Assembly: GCF_000004075.3 (NCBI RefSeq)
Contig: NW_022279518.1
Location: 1 to 64,000, forward strand
Length of the DNA: 64,000 nt
Direction of reading: 5' to 3'
Origin: Cucumis sativus
Lineage: Eukaryota > Streptophyta > Magnoliopsida > Cucurbitales > Cucurbitaceae
Each line of letters begins with the position of its first letter. Position 1 is the first letter of the stretch. Below are positions 1 through 10,047 of this stretch, piece by piece. The position numbers and the translations under genes are program-made. The notes under the pieces were generated by a model, which was given only the letters and a program-made list of their open reading frames with translations, did no database searches and was not told where the DNA came from.

Positions 1-1560
1 TTGATGTCAAAATTAGAAAAATATGATTTTGTGGCTGAGTTTGATTGGATTAAATCAAGAAGAGTTGAATTCTAGAGCTGCTTTGCAAGCGGAATTACTT
101 AGTATTTATCAAAATGAAGAGCGTAATTTTATTCAGAAGAGTAAACTCAATTGGCTTTCTTTGGGTGATGAGAATACGGGCTTCTTCCACCGCTTTTTTA
201 AATGCAAATAAAAGAAGGAACCTCATAACTGAATTAAAAAGATGATGATGGGGTTGTCTCGACTTCATTCCGCGACATTGAAAGGCTTGTGCTGGAATTT
301 TTTGAGTCACTTTATACCAGAATTTCGGGGACAGATTCATTCCCTATTAACAGTCTTGGTGTTTCCTCAATTCAGAATGAGGCTCTTGTTACCCAGTTTT
401 CAGTGGAGGAGATCTTTAGGCATTAAAGGCACTTGGCAACAATAAAGCTCCGGGCCCGGATGGCTTCACAGTGAAGTTCCTAATCACCCAATGGTATTTT
501 CAAGGATATCTTCAAATCACTAATGTCTGATTTCCACAGAAATGGAAGATTAAATGCTTGCATCCAAGAAAACTTCATTTGTTTAGTGCAGAAAAAAAGA
601 GAATGTGACTCTAGTCAAGGATTTCCGTCCAATCAGCCTTACTACGTTAGCATACAAGGTCGTCGCAAAGGTTTTATCTGAACGTCTAAAACAAGTTATG
701 GATGCAATTATAAGCCCCACTCAAAGCGCCTTTATTGAAGGTAGGCAAATTCTTGACCCAATATTAATTGCTAACGAGGCCGTGGAAGATTATAGGGCAA
801 AACGGAAAAAAGGATGGATTTTAAAACTTGACTTGGAAAAAGCCTTTGATAGGGTGAATTGGAACTTTTTAGAAAAAAATTTATCTTTGAAAAAGTTTAG
901 TTCCAAATGGATATCATGGATAATGGGCTGCCTAAAAAATCCAAAGTATTCAGTTTCATCAATGGTAAGCCTAGAGGCCGGATAACAGCATCTAGAGGTA
1001 TCCGCCAAGGGACCCCCTCTCCCCCCTTTTTATTCCTCCTAGTAAGTGAGGTTTTAGGAGAAATCATAAACAAGCTTCATATTAACAGCCAGTTTGAAGG
1101 TTTCCTTGTTGGCAAAGACTTGATCCACCTCCCTTTGCTTCAATTTGTCGATGATACTCTTCTCTTTTGTAAGTATGATGTGAAGATGCTCCTTAAACTT
1201 TAAAACGTCATTAGATTATTCGAATGGTGTTTGGGCAGAAAGTAAACTGGGAAAAATCAGCCCTTAGCGGCGTTAATGTGGGAGAGGAAGATTTGTTTCA
1301 AACAGCAAATCTGATAGGGTGCAAGGTAGAAAAGCTTCCGATTATAATTTAGGTCTCCCTTTGGGAGGCTACCCTCGACAAAAGTCTTTTTGGCAACCAA
1401 TCATTGATCGAATTCACAAGAAACTTGAAAGGTGGAAAAGATATAACATCTCTAGAGGCGGAAGACAAACCTTATGCAACTCAGTTCTGGTTAGCCTTCC
1501 TACATACTACCTACTTTATTTTCTATACCTGAAAATGTGGCTGCCTCTTTGTTAAAGTGA
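1..1560 (+). pseudogene. LINE (L1-type) reverse transcriptase, broken copy 1
   Basis: Remnant of a non-LTR retrotransposon ORF2. Readable pieces include the RT palm start (FRPISL, LKLDLEKAFDRV at about 605-985) and the catalytic FVDDTLLF box near 1145-1170. The same protein reads as one 402-residue frame at 27235-28443, so comparison shows this copy has many one-base insertions and deletions, concentrated in the first 500 bases and again near 950-1020 and 1225-1350. It cannot make a functional enzyme. The element stops at about 1560, shortly after the thumb region, without 3' UTR or tail, and continues into an LTR-like piece. The window edge cuts the 5' side, so the endonuclease part is not visible here. 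Confidence 0.85.
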
Positions 1561-1809
1561 GTTTTTGGAGTGAAGGAAAATGTCTGCAATACTGCTTGAA
1601 AGACAGGGGAAGCAGAAGATTGGTGTTCTATATTCTGGTTTGCTTATTAGTATTTTGTTGTTCGGAATTTTGGATTAGGAGGTTTTCTTTGTTTGATGTT
1701 TGTGAATTATATGTAACGTGACTCATTTTCTGAGGTTCACGGTTTGCTTATGTTGTAAGTTGTGTTTGAATTATCAATATAATAGAAACACTACATCAGT
1801 GTTCTATCA
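1561..1809 (+). mobile_element. LTR fragment (R/U5-like part) ending in TGTTCTATCA
   Basis: Non-coding, T-rich stretch ending with the terminal motif TGTTCTATCA, the same end as the complete gypsy-1 LTR at 2258-2677. The body differs from that LTR, so it belongs to another subfamily or is a diverged partner. Its left edge is set only by the end of LINE homology. The same segment recurs at 28804-29051. Confidence 0.6.
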
Positions 1810-2257
1810 GGATGTCATCCTTGGAATGCAATGGCTGCACACGTTGGGGTAACTGAAGTGGATTAGCGGAAACTCACTTTATCTTTCATACAAAATGAAA
1901 AGAATGTTGTTATAAGGGGTGACCCGAGTTTGACAAAGACTAGAGTGAGTCTGTAACACATGATGGAGACATGGACACCATCTGATTAAGGTTTCTTGAC
2001 AAAATGTCGAGCTATGGAGGGAGGAATGACATTTACCGAACTATATGGAATTGATGATGTTTCCTACATTTCAAGAGTTACTACCAGCAGACAATTTTGG
2101 CTATCCTAAAAATCCAGCAACAAAGAAGTGGGAAGTGCTTGTTAGTTGGAAAGGAATACCACCTCATGAGGCTACATGGGAGAACTGTGATGATTTTACA
2201 CAAAAGCTTCCTCATTTCCCACCTTGAGAACAAGGTGTCTTTGGAGAGGGAGAGTAA
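1810..2257 (+). pseudogene. Gypsy family 1: protease end fused to chromodomain (internal deletion)
   Basis: Directly after the LTR end the sequence reads the last part of a gypsy protease domain (DVILGMQWLHTLG-like, with stops), then at about 2045-2227 jumps to an integrase C-terminal chromodomain (WEVLVSWKGIPPHEATWEN). Everything between, meaning reverse transcriptase, RNase H and the integrase core, is absent. The chromodomain is the histone-binding targeting module of chromoviruses; the pattern V-L-V-S-W-K-G then P-H-E-A-T-W-E is typical. Stops after LPHFPP and a frameshift at about 2062 relative to the second copy show that it is dead. A deletion derivative of this kind could only move with help from a complete relative. 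Confidence 0.8.
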
Positions 2258-2677
2258 TGATAGACCACCAATTGCAATACAATATAGCAGAAGAAAGACA
2301 AGTGGAATTGCACGTGCACAGGTGATGGAATTGGAGGAAGTGGAAACCACCTTAGTGGGGACAACAGTTAGTTACAGGGGAGGTTAAAAGGGAGAGATGG
2401 AAGGAAAGATGGGGGTTGGTTAATCAGTTTCTGGAAGTGGAGGGGCTGTATTTTCTGGAGAGCAGAATTACAGAAGTTGTTCAGTTACTTTAATCTTAGA
2501 AAGTGTTTTCCATTATCCTAAACTACTTTTGATGTTTGAATGTTTTATTTTATACTTGGTTATTGTCTGTAATAGTACTTGTTTGTTCGGTGTTTTCAAG
2601 ACTGGTTTGAGTATTGTATTCTGTAATAGTTTGGTTGCTTAATGAACAAATAAGAACCATTACTTGGTGTTCTATCA
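2258..2677 (+). mobile_element. Gypsy family 1 LTR, complete, 420 bp
   Basis: The two ends form an imperfect 12-bp inverted repeat: it starts TGATAGACCACC and ends GGTGTTCTATCA. The first ~130 bases overlap the C-terminal coding tail of the element (RPPIAIQYSRR), as also seen in family 2. It is followed directly by a flanking module and satellite rather than by host DNA with an obvious target duplication. The same LTR-to-satellite junction occurs at 16277 and 29919. Confidence 0.75.
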
Positions 2678-3747
2678 GCTTCTCAATCAAGCATACACAT
2701 CTCAATAAGGTATTATACATGCAATCAAACAATCACAACATACATACCATTTACTCAAAACGACCTAAAACATGCTCAAAACGACCTAAAACGTGCTCAA
2801 AACGTGTCTAACTTTCACTGCAACTTTCAAAACGACCTAAAACAGCTTACGTGCAGGTTCGTAACTCATAACCTACGAAAAAAGTTCAAATATTGTGAAA
2901 AAAGCACTACAAGACCCAAAATGGCAACCAAGTGTGTAAGTGCAACAAACTTAGTTCAAACCAACCTAAAACGTGCTCAAAACGTGTCTAGGTATTACTT
3001 GAGTTTTCAAAACGACCTAGCAAATCCTAAGGGTAAGTTCGTAACTCATAATCTACCGAAAAGGTTGAAAAAAGCATTTCAAGACCAAAAATGACAACCA
3101 TGTGTGTAAGTGCAACAAACTCAATCTAACCTAAAATGTATTCAAAACGTGTGTAAGTATCACTTGAATTTTCAAAACGACCCAGCAATGCTTAAGTGTA
3201 AGTTTTTAACTCACAACCTACCAAAATTTCAAAAAGTGTGAAAAAAGTACTTCAAGACCCAACATGTCAATCAAATGTGTTTAAAACTTAGTGTCAAACC
3301 AACCTAACAATAGTTCAAAACGTGTCTAAGTATCACTTGAACTTTCAAAACGACCTAAAAAAGCTTACGTGTAGGTTCGTAACTCATAACCTACGAAAAA
3401 AGTTCAAATAGAGTGAAAAAAGCACTACAAGACCCAAAATGGCAACCAAGTGTGTAAGTGCAACAAACTTAGTTCAAACCAACCTAAAACATGCTCAAAA
3501 CGTGTCTAGGTATTACTTGAGTTTTCAAAACGATCTAGCAAATCCTAAGTGTAAGTTAGTAACTCATAATCTACCAAAAAGGTTGAAAAAAGCATTTCAA
3601 GACCAAAAATGACAACCAAGTGCAACAAACTCAATCTAACCTAAAATGTATTCAAAACGTGTGTAAGTATCACTTGAATTTTCAAAACGACCAAGCAATG
3701 CTTCAGTGTAAGTTTGTAACTCACAACCTACCAAAATTTCAAAAAGT
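2678..3747. repeat. Satellite block S1, ~160-180-bp monomers in a trimeric pattern
   Basis: After about 80 bases of flanking module (2678-2756) six diverged monomers follow. Recurring landmarks are 'cgtaactcataacctac', 'caaaacgacctaa' and 'caagacccaaaatggcaacc'. Monomer types A (cctacgaaaaaagttc), B (ctaccgaaaaggttg) and C (ctaccaaaatttcaaaaag) follow one another and then repeat, so A-to-A spacing is about 518 bp. Short open frames here are by-products of the repeat. The block ends abruptly where gypsy-2 integrase sequence starts. Confidence 0.9.
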
Positions 3748-4590
3748 ATGAAAAAAGTTGTCAATCGAGGGGTGGAGACGTATCTAGGGTGTTTTTCTAT
3801 GAACACACCTAAACAATGGGTTAAATGGCTAGCTTGGGCTGAATTAAGCTATAATACAACAGTCCGTACAGCCACATTGATGACCCCCTTCGAGGCCCTC
3901 TATGGGCGACCACCCCCCTCTATATTACCATATGTGAAGGGCTCGAGCCGGGTGAATGATGAAGTAGACCATTTGATGAAAGAAAGAGATGAAATTTTGG
4001 GCGTTTTGAAGGCCAATTTACTGAAAGCACAGCAGCGAATGGTCAAATATGCTAATGCTAAAAGACGGGAGGTGCAGTTTGAGGTTCATGATTGGGTTTA
4101 TGTGAAGTTACGCCCTTACCGACAGTCCTCTCTCAGCCGTTTTAAGCACTCCAAATTGGCCCCAAGATTCATTGGTTCATTTATGATCGTGGCACGAATT
4201 CGTTTCGTTGCATACCGTTTGGCCCTTCCCAAGGAATCGCTTATACACCCGGTCTTTCATGTTTCTGTTCTTCGCAAGGTCGTGGGTTCAAACAGGCCAT
4301 TATTCTCAATTTCAAAAGATTTGGCTGCTGATTTGTCTATGCAAGTGTCTCCGGTAGAAGTATTGGGAGTTCGCAAAACAATAGAAAAGGAGGACAACTT
4401 AGAAGTTTTGATCCGTTGGAGTGAGGGACACTTGAAAGTGCAACGTGGGAACAAGCTGCTCTTATTCAAGAATCAGTTTCCTGAATTCCACCTTGAGGAC
4501 AAGGTGGCTATTTGGGGGGCGGGTAATGATAGACCTCCCATAGTAAAGGTGTATTCCCGTAGAGACAAGAATAGGAAGAAGAAAGAATGA
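3748..4590 (+). pseudogene. Gypsy family 2 integrase C-terminus plus chromodomain, 5'-truncated
   Basis: A 280-residue open frame with no natural start: its first residues come from satellite sequence, after which it reads [10 protein letters not shown], the segment after the third catalytic acid of integrase. It holds the GPY/F-like region (KLAPRFIGSFMIVARI, VFHVSVLRKVVG) and a chromodomain (VLGVRK...LEVLIRWSEG) ending KNRKKKE. The integrase catalytic core, reverse transcriptase and gag are absent. Residues from about 228 to 243 are out of frame: one base is missing near 4427 and one extra base lies near 4471 compared with 39033-39080, so two opposite frameshifts cancel. The homologue at 30990 has only the insertion and stops early. 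Confidence 0.85.
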
Positions 4591-4821
4591 TTGAGAGTTA
4601 GTTGATATTTTTCTATTTGTGTGGGCCCTTAGGAATGTGTTTGTTAGAGTGGGGCCAAGTATTTTGTTATTTCTCTAAGCAATTACTTAAGTTTCTTGAG
4701 TGGGAGGGTATGGGTATCTTGATTTTGGTATAGACTCTCATTAGAGAAGTGTGTAGAGATTGGGGAGCTCTCAAATCCTCCCCCACAGTTGATAAATAAA
4801 ATTTTGGCTAAAGCCTTGACA
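4588..4821 (+). mobile_element. Gypsy family 2 LTR, ~234 bp
   Basis: Begins TGATTGAGAG, overlapping the stop codon of the chromodomain frame, and ends GCCTTGACA. The corresponding 5' LTR at 37925-38166 ends in CA followed by a primer-binding site, which fixes the right boundary. It contains a GATAAATAAAAT signal before the end. Confidence 0.7.
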
Positions 4822-5043
4822 AAAGCTAATGTAGAACATCCCCCTTCTTTATGTTTCTTGAGTTTTATCCTAGAGGAGGTGTTTGAATTACCATTTTTAT
4901 AGTTTAGGATTAGTTATTTGAATTAACAATTTTGTATCTTGAGTTAGTTATAAGTAAACTAACTCAACCCCAAGTTAGTTTAACAACTCTTGTAATCTCC
5001 AGCCTATAAAAAGGCTTCTCATTTTCATTAATAAATGATAAAA
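4822..5043. mobile_element. LTR-like fragment with TATA box, family unknown
   Basis: About 220 bases between the family 2 LTR and the HECT-gene homology. It includes GCCTATAAAAAGGC at about 5004 and a downstream ATTAATAAATGATA, the layout of an LTR promoter with a polyadenylation signal. No coding sequence is seen. The copy is at 32065-32286. LTR origin is inferred from layout only. Confidence 0.4.
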
Positions 5044-5375
5044 AAAAGGCATTATACATAAAGATTTCCTAGCTTTGCAATTACAGCATCAAAAGCAATG
5101 TACAGTTCAGATGAGACTTTATTCCAGTATAGAGTAGCTCTGTAATTGCAGATCAAGAAAGTGAATGTAGCATGGAAATCCCAAATTCAACATTTGGAAG
5201 TTAGCAATTGACAATCTCATTAGTAGGCAGTGCACCCATAATAAAATGTAAGATTTTTAGAACCCTAAAAATTCAAGTAACTTGCAACTAGTCATTGTCA
5301 TGACCATCAATACTACGATTAGTGGATCAGCACAAAATACAAAACAGTAAGACAGTAAATCTTTAAAAACCTTAC

Positions 5376-6968
5376 TTCTGTTTTAACTTGCTCAAGAAGA
5401 ATGTTGCAAAAAGTATATCAACAAGAATTCCTTCAAACATGACCTACAGGAAGAAGGGTAAAACAACAACATCCTGTCAAAAATCATTTAATGTGATTGA
5501 GATCTTTTAGCATGACTGCTTGAGAACTTTTAGCACAACCGGGCAGCAACTTCAATAACAGAAAAACATGCATAATGTAGGAAGACAGCAGATTTCAAAT
5601 TATGACATTGTATTTATGAATGTCAAGCGATACATTAATCTTCCAAAATTCAACCAAAGTATGGGGTGAAAGATATATAAGAATCTTCCATGATAAGGCC
5701 AAGACCAGGATATCCTTATCCAAAAAAAGAAAAAACACTAGTCAACCAAAGTAAATTCCATGTATGATTGGGAATTATGGCCATACCTTTGCCAAAAGAA
5801 CTTCGAGGAAATGGAAAAACTGGAGATGTTGCTCATGTATCATTCCCGAACCAGGATTGGGGTAGAGCAAATGGTCAGCAATTTGCTGGATTACCAAGCA
5901 GAAAATAACTTATATTAGAAAAAATGAACAATACATACCCACATATTACTGAAATTTTATGAAATAGATTTCAAGCAACCAATTTTTATATTGAAATGTG
6001 ATCTCACAACTATTTTTATTTTGAAAAGCGATTTCAAACAACTATGGCTGTCTCATCACGCTTCATGTTATCCAATAATACTACAGGATTAACAAAGCCA
6101 TGCCATGCTAATAATAAGGAATGTCGTGATAACCTTAAATAAACCATACTGCACGTCAAAGGCTGCCCGTGTAATGTTCTCCATGACATCTTTAAAAATA
6201 CCACCACCATCAATTCCTGCCTCCTCAACTCCAAATTCATTAACAAAAGACACACGTATCTGCATGCAGAAAAGTGAAGCAATTGACCCAACACAAACAA
6301 GAAAAAACTAATAAACAATTACAAGTAACTCTGCAACTATAGGATGCAGAAGAGGGAAGGGGTCGTTTTCACGAGGGCAAAGAAAAAGATAGAAAAAAGT
6401 AAGATAACAATTTCATTTTTCATAAATCATGGAAGTCTGAAATTACCGATCCTCGAAGATCAACTTCAGACAATGCACTCATCTGACTGAAAGCATCTTC
6501 CAATATATGATTTCGTCGAATTCTAAACCGGTTTCTGGCAAAAACAGCAAGAGATCCATTCCTTTGCCTAGCTGCTGCTAGTTGTGTCTGTGAAATGAGT
6601 TATAGAGAAAGTAACCATAAATAAAAAATATCTTACATATTTCTATAACTAACAGTCGTCCAAGAAATTCAATATTGTGGATAAGGAAACCAAAAAAATA
6701 ACTTGCTTACAGTGAAAATCTTAACCCTGCTAGTAAACGGTACTAAAAAGGGAACTCGCTTGTGTATATCATTTGCTCTGGTATTTTCTATCACTGCCTA
6801 CAAAGAAACAAGGCCAAGTAAATAATTAGAATTACGATCAGATAGCAGGTCGTTAGAACCAAAACATTCATTGAGAACAATTACCTGTGAAATGAAATAA
6901 TCATTCATTGCGTCAGCATGGAAGTCACTGGGTGGTGTAAACTGCCGTCTATTGTTCCATTCTTGCAA
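5376..6968 (-). pseudogene. HECT E3 ubiquitin ligase (UPL6/UPL7 type), six middle exons, copy 1
   Basis: Six consecutive exons on the minus strand encode the start of a HECT catalytic domain: 6968-6885 (LQEWNNRRQFTPPSDFHA), 6797-6711 (AVIENTRAND...VPFTSRVKIFT), 6597-6447 (RNRFRIRRNHILEDAFSQM), 6259-6134 (VNEFGVEEAGIDGGGIFKD), 5885-5787 (HLLYPNPGSGMIHEQHLQFF) and 5443-5376 (MFEGILVD...FFLSKLKQK). Each has AG/GT borders and the frame continues across them. This class transfers ubiquitin from E2 to substrate through a C-terminal cysteine and is related to human UBE3C. The late exons with that cysteine are missing; the sequence runs into an LTR-like piece. Upstream exons lie at 8316-9773 but are separated by repeat R and a gypsy scrap. 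The exons look young because reading frames are preserved. Confidence 0.85.
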
Positions 6969-7029
6969 CTACAATGAGACAATTTAATCTTAGTAGATCG
7001 ACAAAATGACGCATGGATAAACAATCTTG

Positions 7030-7866
7030 GAACTTTGGACTCCCCTGGAAGTATCGATATCCTTGACTTTGGTTTGAAGCTTGCATGGATAAACCTTTTC
7101 ATTCATTTTTCATTGATTATTCATCATTGTTCCTGAAAATCAAAGGAAATTCTCTCAATTTTATATATTACTAAAATTAGGATACATATAAGTCTTAACT
7201 AGTCTCATAGCACCCTCCATTCATCTTCCCCTACACTGGCTATGGTATCAAAATGCTCAATTAAGTAATACGTCTACTAACGAACTTGAAAACAAAACAC
7301 ATCACACTAAAAAACACAAACATCCCTTTAACTCAACAGAAGCAGCTCGTTTTACCCTTGCACTCACTATCACATTACTATCATGTTTGTCAACTGTCAA
7401 ACTAACTCTTTTAAGTTATTTAGTGTGACACTACAAAGTTATGAACACCATAATCTTAATTAAAACCTTTTAATAAACAAATGCCAAGTTACTACTCAAG
7501 AATGGCAAGGAATTCAAAAAACATGACAGCTATCCTAATTGGTTGAAAATGAGAAAAAGAAAGTTAGCCAGACAACCTGTTTGGACTACAAAGCCAGCAG
7601 ATACGATTCCTCAAATTTAACCATTCACTCTCCATACTCTACAAGTCTTCAAGCACATGATGCTGCCTTCTTTCAGATGAGCAACATCATTCCGATCTTA
7701 ACAGTCAGAAGAGCAAATCAAATCAATCCTAGCATATTCACAAATCACAACTAAAAAGTACAAACATTACAAAATAAAACATGCAGCGATATCAACAAGC
7801 ATTCTGATAAATAATTAGCCAATTAATTGACATTACAAAATAAATAAAGAAAAAAATCATTGGAAA
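7030..7866. repeat. Dispersed segment R (copy 1 of 4)
   Basis: A segment of about 830 bases beginning with GGAACTTTGGACTCCCC and ending in an A-rich tract before CATTGGAAAG. Other copies are at 13758-14577, 34273-35109 and 49506-50336. At 35 and 50 kb it directly adjoins a kinesin-12 exon on the 3' (minus-strand) side, after a splice donor, so it is probably part of a kinesin-12 intron that was copied. No coding region is supported in it. Confidence 0.8.
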
Positions 7867-8154
7867 GTGTCTCCAGTAGAAGTATTGGCTGCTGATTTGT
7901 CTATGCAAGTGTCTCCAGTAGAAGTATTGGGAGTTCGCAAAACAATAGAAAAGGAGGACAACTTAGAAGTTTTGATCCGTTGGAGTGAGGGGACACTTGA
8001 AAGTGCAACATGGGAACAAGCTGCTCTTATTCAAGAACAGTTTCCTGAATTCCACCTTGAGGACAAGGTGGCTCTTTGGGGGGCGGATAATGATAGACCT
8101 CCCATAGTAAACGTGTATTCCCGTAGAGACAAGAATAGGAAGAAGAAAGAATGA
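7867..8154 (+). pseudogene. Gypsy family 2 chromodomain fragment with a small internal duplication
   Basis: The final 95 residues of the family 2 polyprotein, reading VSPVEVL, then the chromodomain (VLIRWSEGTLESATWEQ) and the basic end KNRKKKE. The start is not natural: segment R is joined to 'tgtctccagtagaagtattgg', which is repeated 43 bases later in its proper context. The rest matches 38942-39196 almost perfectly. There is no enzyme domain; it is the 3' remnant of an element whose LTR follows. Confidence 0.8.
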
Positions 8155-8298
8155 TTGAGAGTTAGTTGGTATTTTTCTATTTGTGTGGGCCCTTAGGAAT
8201 GTGTTTGTTAGAGTGGGGCCAAGTATTTTGTTATTTCTCTGAGCAATTACTTAAGTGTCTTGAGTGGGAGGGTATGGGTATCTTTTTGGACATATGAT
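8152..8298 (+). mobile_element. Gypsy family 2 LTR, 3'-truncated
   Basis: Starts TGATTGAGAG like the other family 2 LTRs but breaks off after GGACATATGAT, about two thirds through, and continues into the HECT-gene intron. The same breakpoint occurs at 39340, so truncation preceded the large duplication. Confidence 0.75.
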
Positions 8299-8315
8299 GG
8301 AATTAAAGAGCTCAC

Positions 8316-9773
8316 CTGTCTTAAAATAACGATCAGGCATCTGATGTCCTTTAACGATAGTGGCTTCTCCTGCTCATAAAACTCCTCATTGTCAATTATT
8401 ATGAGCATGTGCCTGATTGATAAGGAAAGAAGTGATCAGGACATGCCGAATCTTATAACATACCATATAATTATATAACATCAGATGACGAATTAAAGCG
8501 AAATTCAAAAGTAGAGGAACAGGAATAAAGAAGATAATCTTACTTGTACACAGGACAAAAAACAGCCAAAGGTAATAGCCAACCAGGTGCATCTCCTGAT
8601 AAATATGCCAATTTCTCTGAAAAGGATGACCATTTTTTATTCTCGTGGCACTTTTTAATAAAACTCCAGAGTACTGGAACTAACTCCATTCTGTATGCTA
8701 GAATAGTCATAATTTTTTATGTCCCACACCAAGTTGTACTTAAAAAGATCTTTTCAAAAAAAATCTATAGAGTTTTTTTTTCTTTTTTAAATGAAGTACA
8801 TGCATGTTATGTTTCTCATTATTGAGAAAACATGACCTTTAAACCATTACTAACGCCATTATATCCAAATAGCAAGGTACACAAACCTAGTAGAGGATGA
8901 CACATGCAACTTTGTCCATTGGGTAGAGAGAGGTGTGAAATGTGAATGTCCGCCACAGTAAAGGAAGAGTAAGAATTTGAGAGGAGAAACTCCAATTGGG
9001 ATCAACACGTGGGCAACACCATGGCTTCTTACCAACATGAGAACTCAAAAGAGACAGCAGATGTTCTAGAGAAGCCAATGAACTCTTGGAATGTGAATCT
9101 GCACTTTCCTGCAATAGTTTGAGTGTGAAGTAGTTCTCTGAAAACACCTGCAGAGGATAATCCACGGCAAAACAGAATGTCTATAAAAAAAACCACTTGC
9201 AAGTAGAAAAAAAAGGAAGTACATTTATACCTTCCCTGTCAAAGTGATATCCCTAATCAACGCATATGCATTTCTTTCCAGGAAGTAACCAACAATTTTA
9301 CAAACCCATGGGAGTTCAGGTTGTAATAAGAAAATAATTGTGTCTAACAATAGAGTTGCAGGTGTGTTAGAGTTCACAGGTGCAGCCAAAAGTTGATTCC
9401 TCAATTGGTTTCTATCAAGAACAACATCAAGTAAGAATAATTCAGAGGAAAAATAAAGACAACTTATCATATATATAAATAAGATTAGTCTGAATTCGTT
9501 AGCTGAAGGTAAAAAAACCTTTATGTCAATTATATATATCTGAACAAAATCTAAGAAATATATCACTTTTCAACAAAAGAAATATATCATATACAATTAA
9601 AGGATCATAGCATAGAAAGCCAACAAAATCAACAATGATAGATCAAACATCTGTTTTTCCATTCAAAACGTTAAAAAGGATAAGTTTTTAATAAGGAATG
9701 TTGAAATGGAAAAAACTAATTACCTATTATGGTGTACAGTCTGGATGCAAGCATATGCAAATTTCTTAACTCT
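8316..9773 (-). pseudogene. HECT E3 ligase (UPL6/UPL7 type), exons upstream of the HECT domain, copy 1
   Basis: Five exon candidates on the minus strand: 9773-9724 (VKKFAYACIQTVHHNR, least certain), 9411-9231 (LLQPELPWVCKIVGYFLERN), 9147 to about 8890 (DPNWSFSSQILTLPLLWR), 8697-8544 (SGDAPGWLLPLAVFCPVYK) and 8412-8316 (HMLIIIDNEEFYEQEKPLSL, IVILRQ). Borders follow AG/GT and codons split across exons rejoin correctly. The order is that of the UPL6/7 subgroup, before the exon beginning WNNRRQ at 6968. That next exon is separated by a truncated gypsy LTR/chromodomain scrap and segment R (7030-8298). In this copy the exon at 9147 is open; in the second copy it carries a stop. Confidence 0.8.
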
Positions 9774-10047
9774 CTAATCCACTAAGGCCTTGTTAAGTAC
9801 ATAATCCTTGCTAGCGAAAATGCTCAACATATCCCCTATATATGTAAGAGAGAGAAAGGTAAGAAAGTACTAACACTAGAGATATGTGCTATCAATTAGA
9901 ACACTTTAAGATGATATTATCAATTAGAAAACCAAGCATAAAGCAACATAAGGGAAAATAACAAACAAGGGCACCACAGTGGTTCAGAAACCAATCAATA
10001 TTTTCATTTGTCACTTTTATAATAATTTCCCAAGGGAAAATCCTCAT
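9774..10047. other. Non-coding lead-in to the 519-bp array
   Basis: AT-rich sequence between the most upstream HECT exon candidate and the array. I see no gene or RNA. It is duplicated at 40817-41091 with single-base differences. Confidence 0.5.

Noticed and set aside
2614..3094. Basic frames of 65-96 residues in the satellites (also at 16214, 29856 and 17039).
   Set aside because: They follow the satellite monomers, are lysine/asparagine-rich by composition, and vary with monomer indels.
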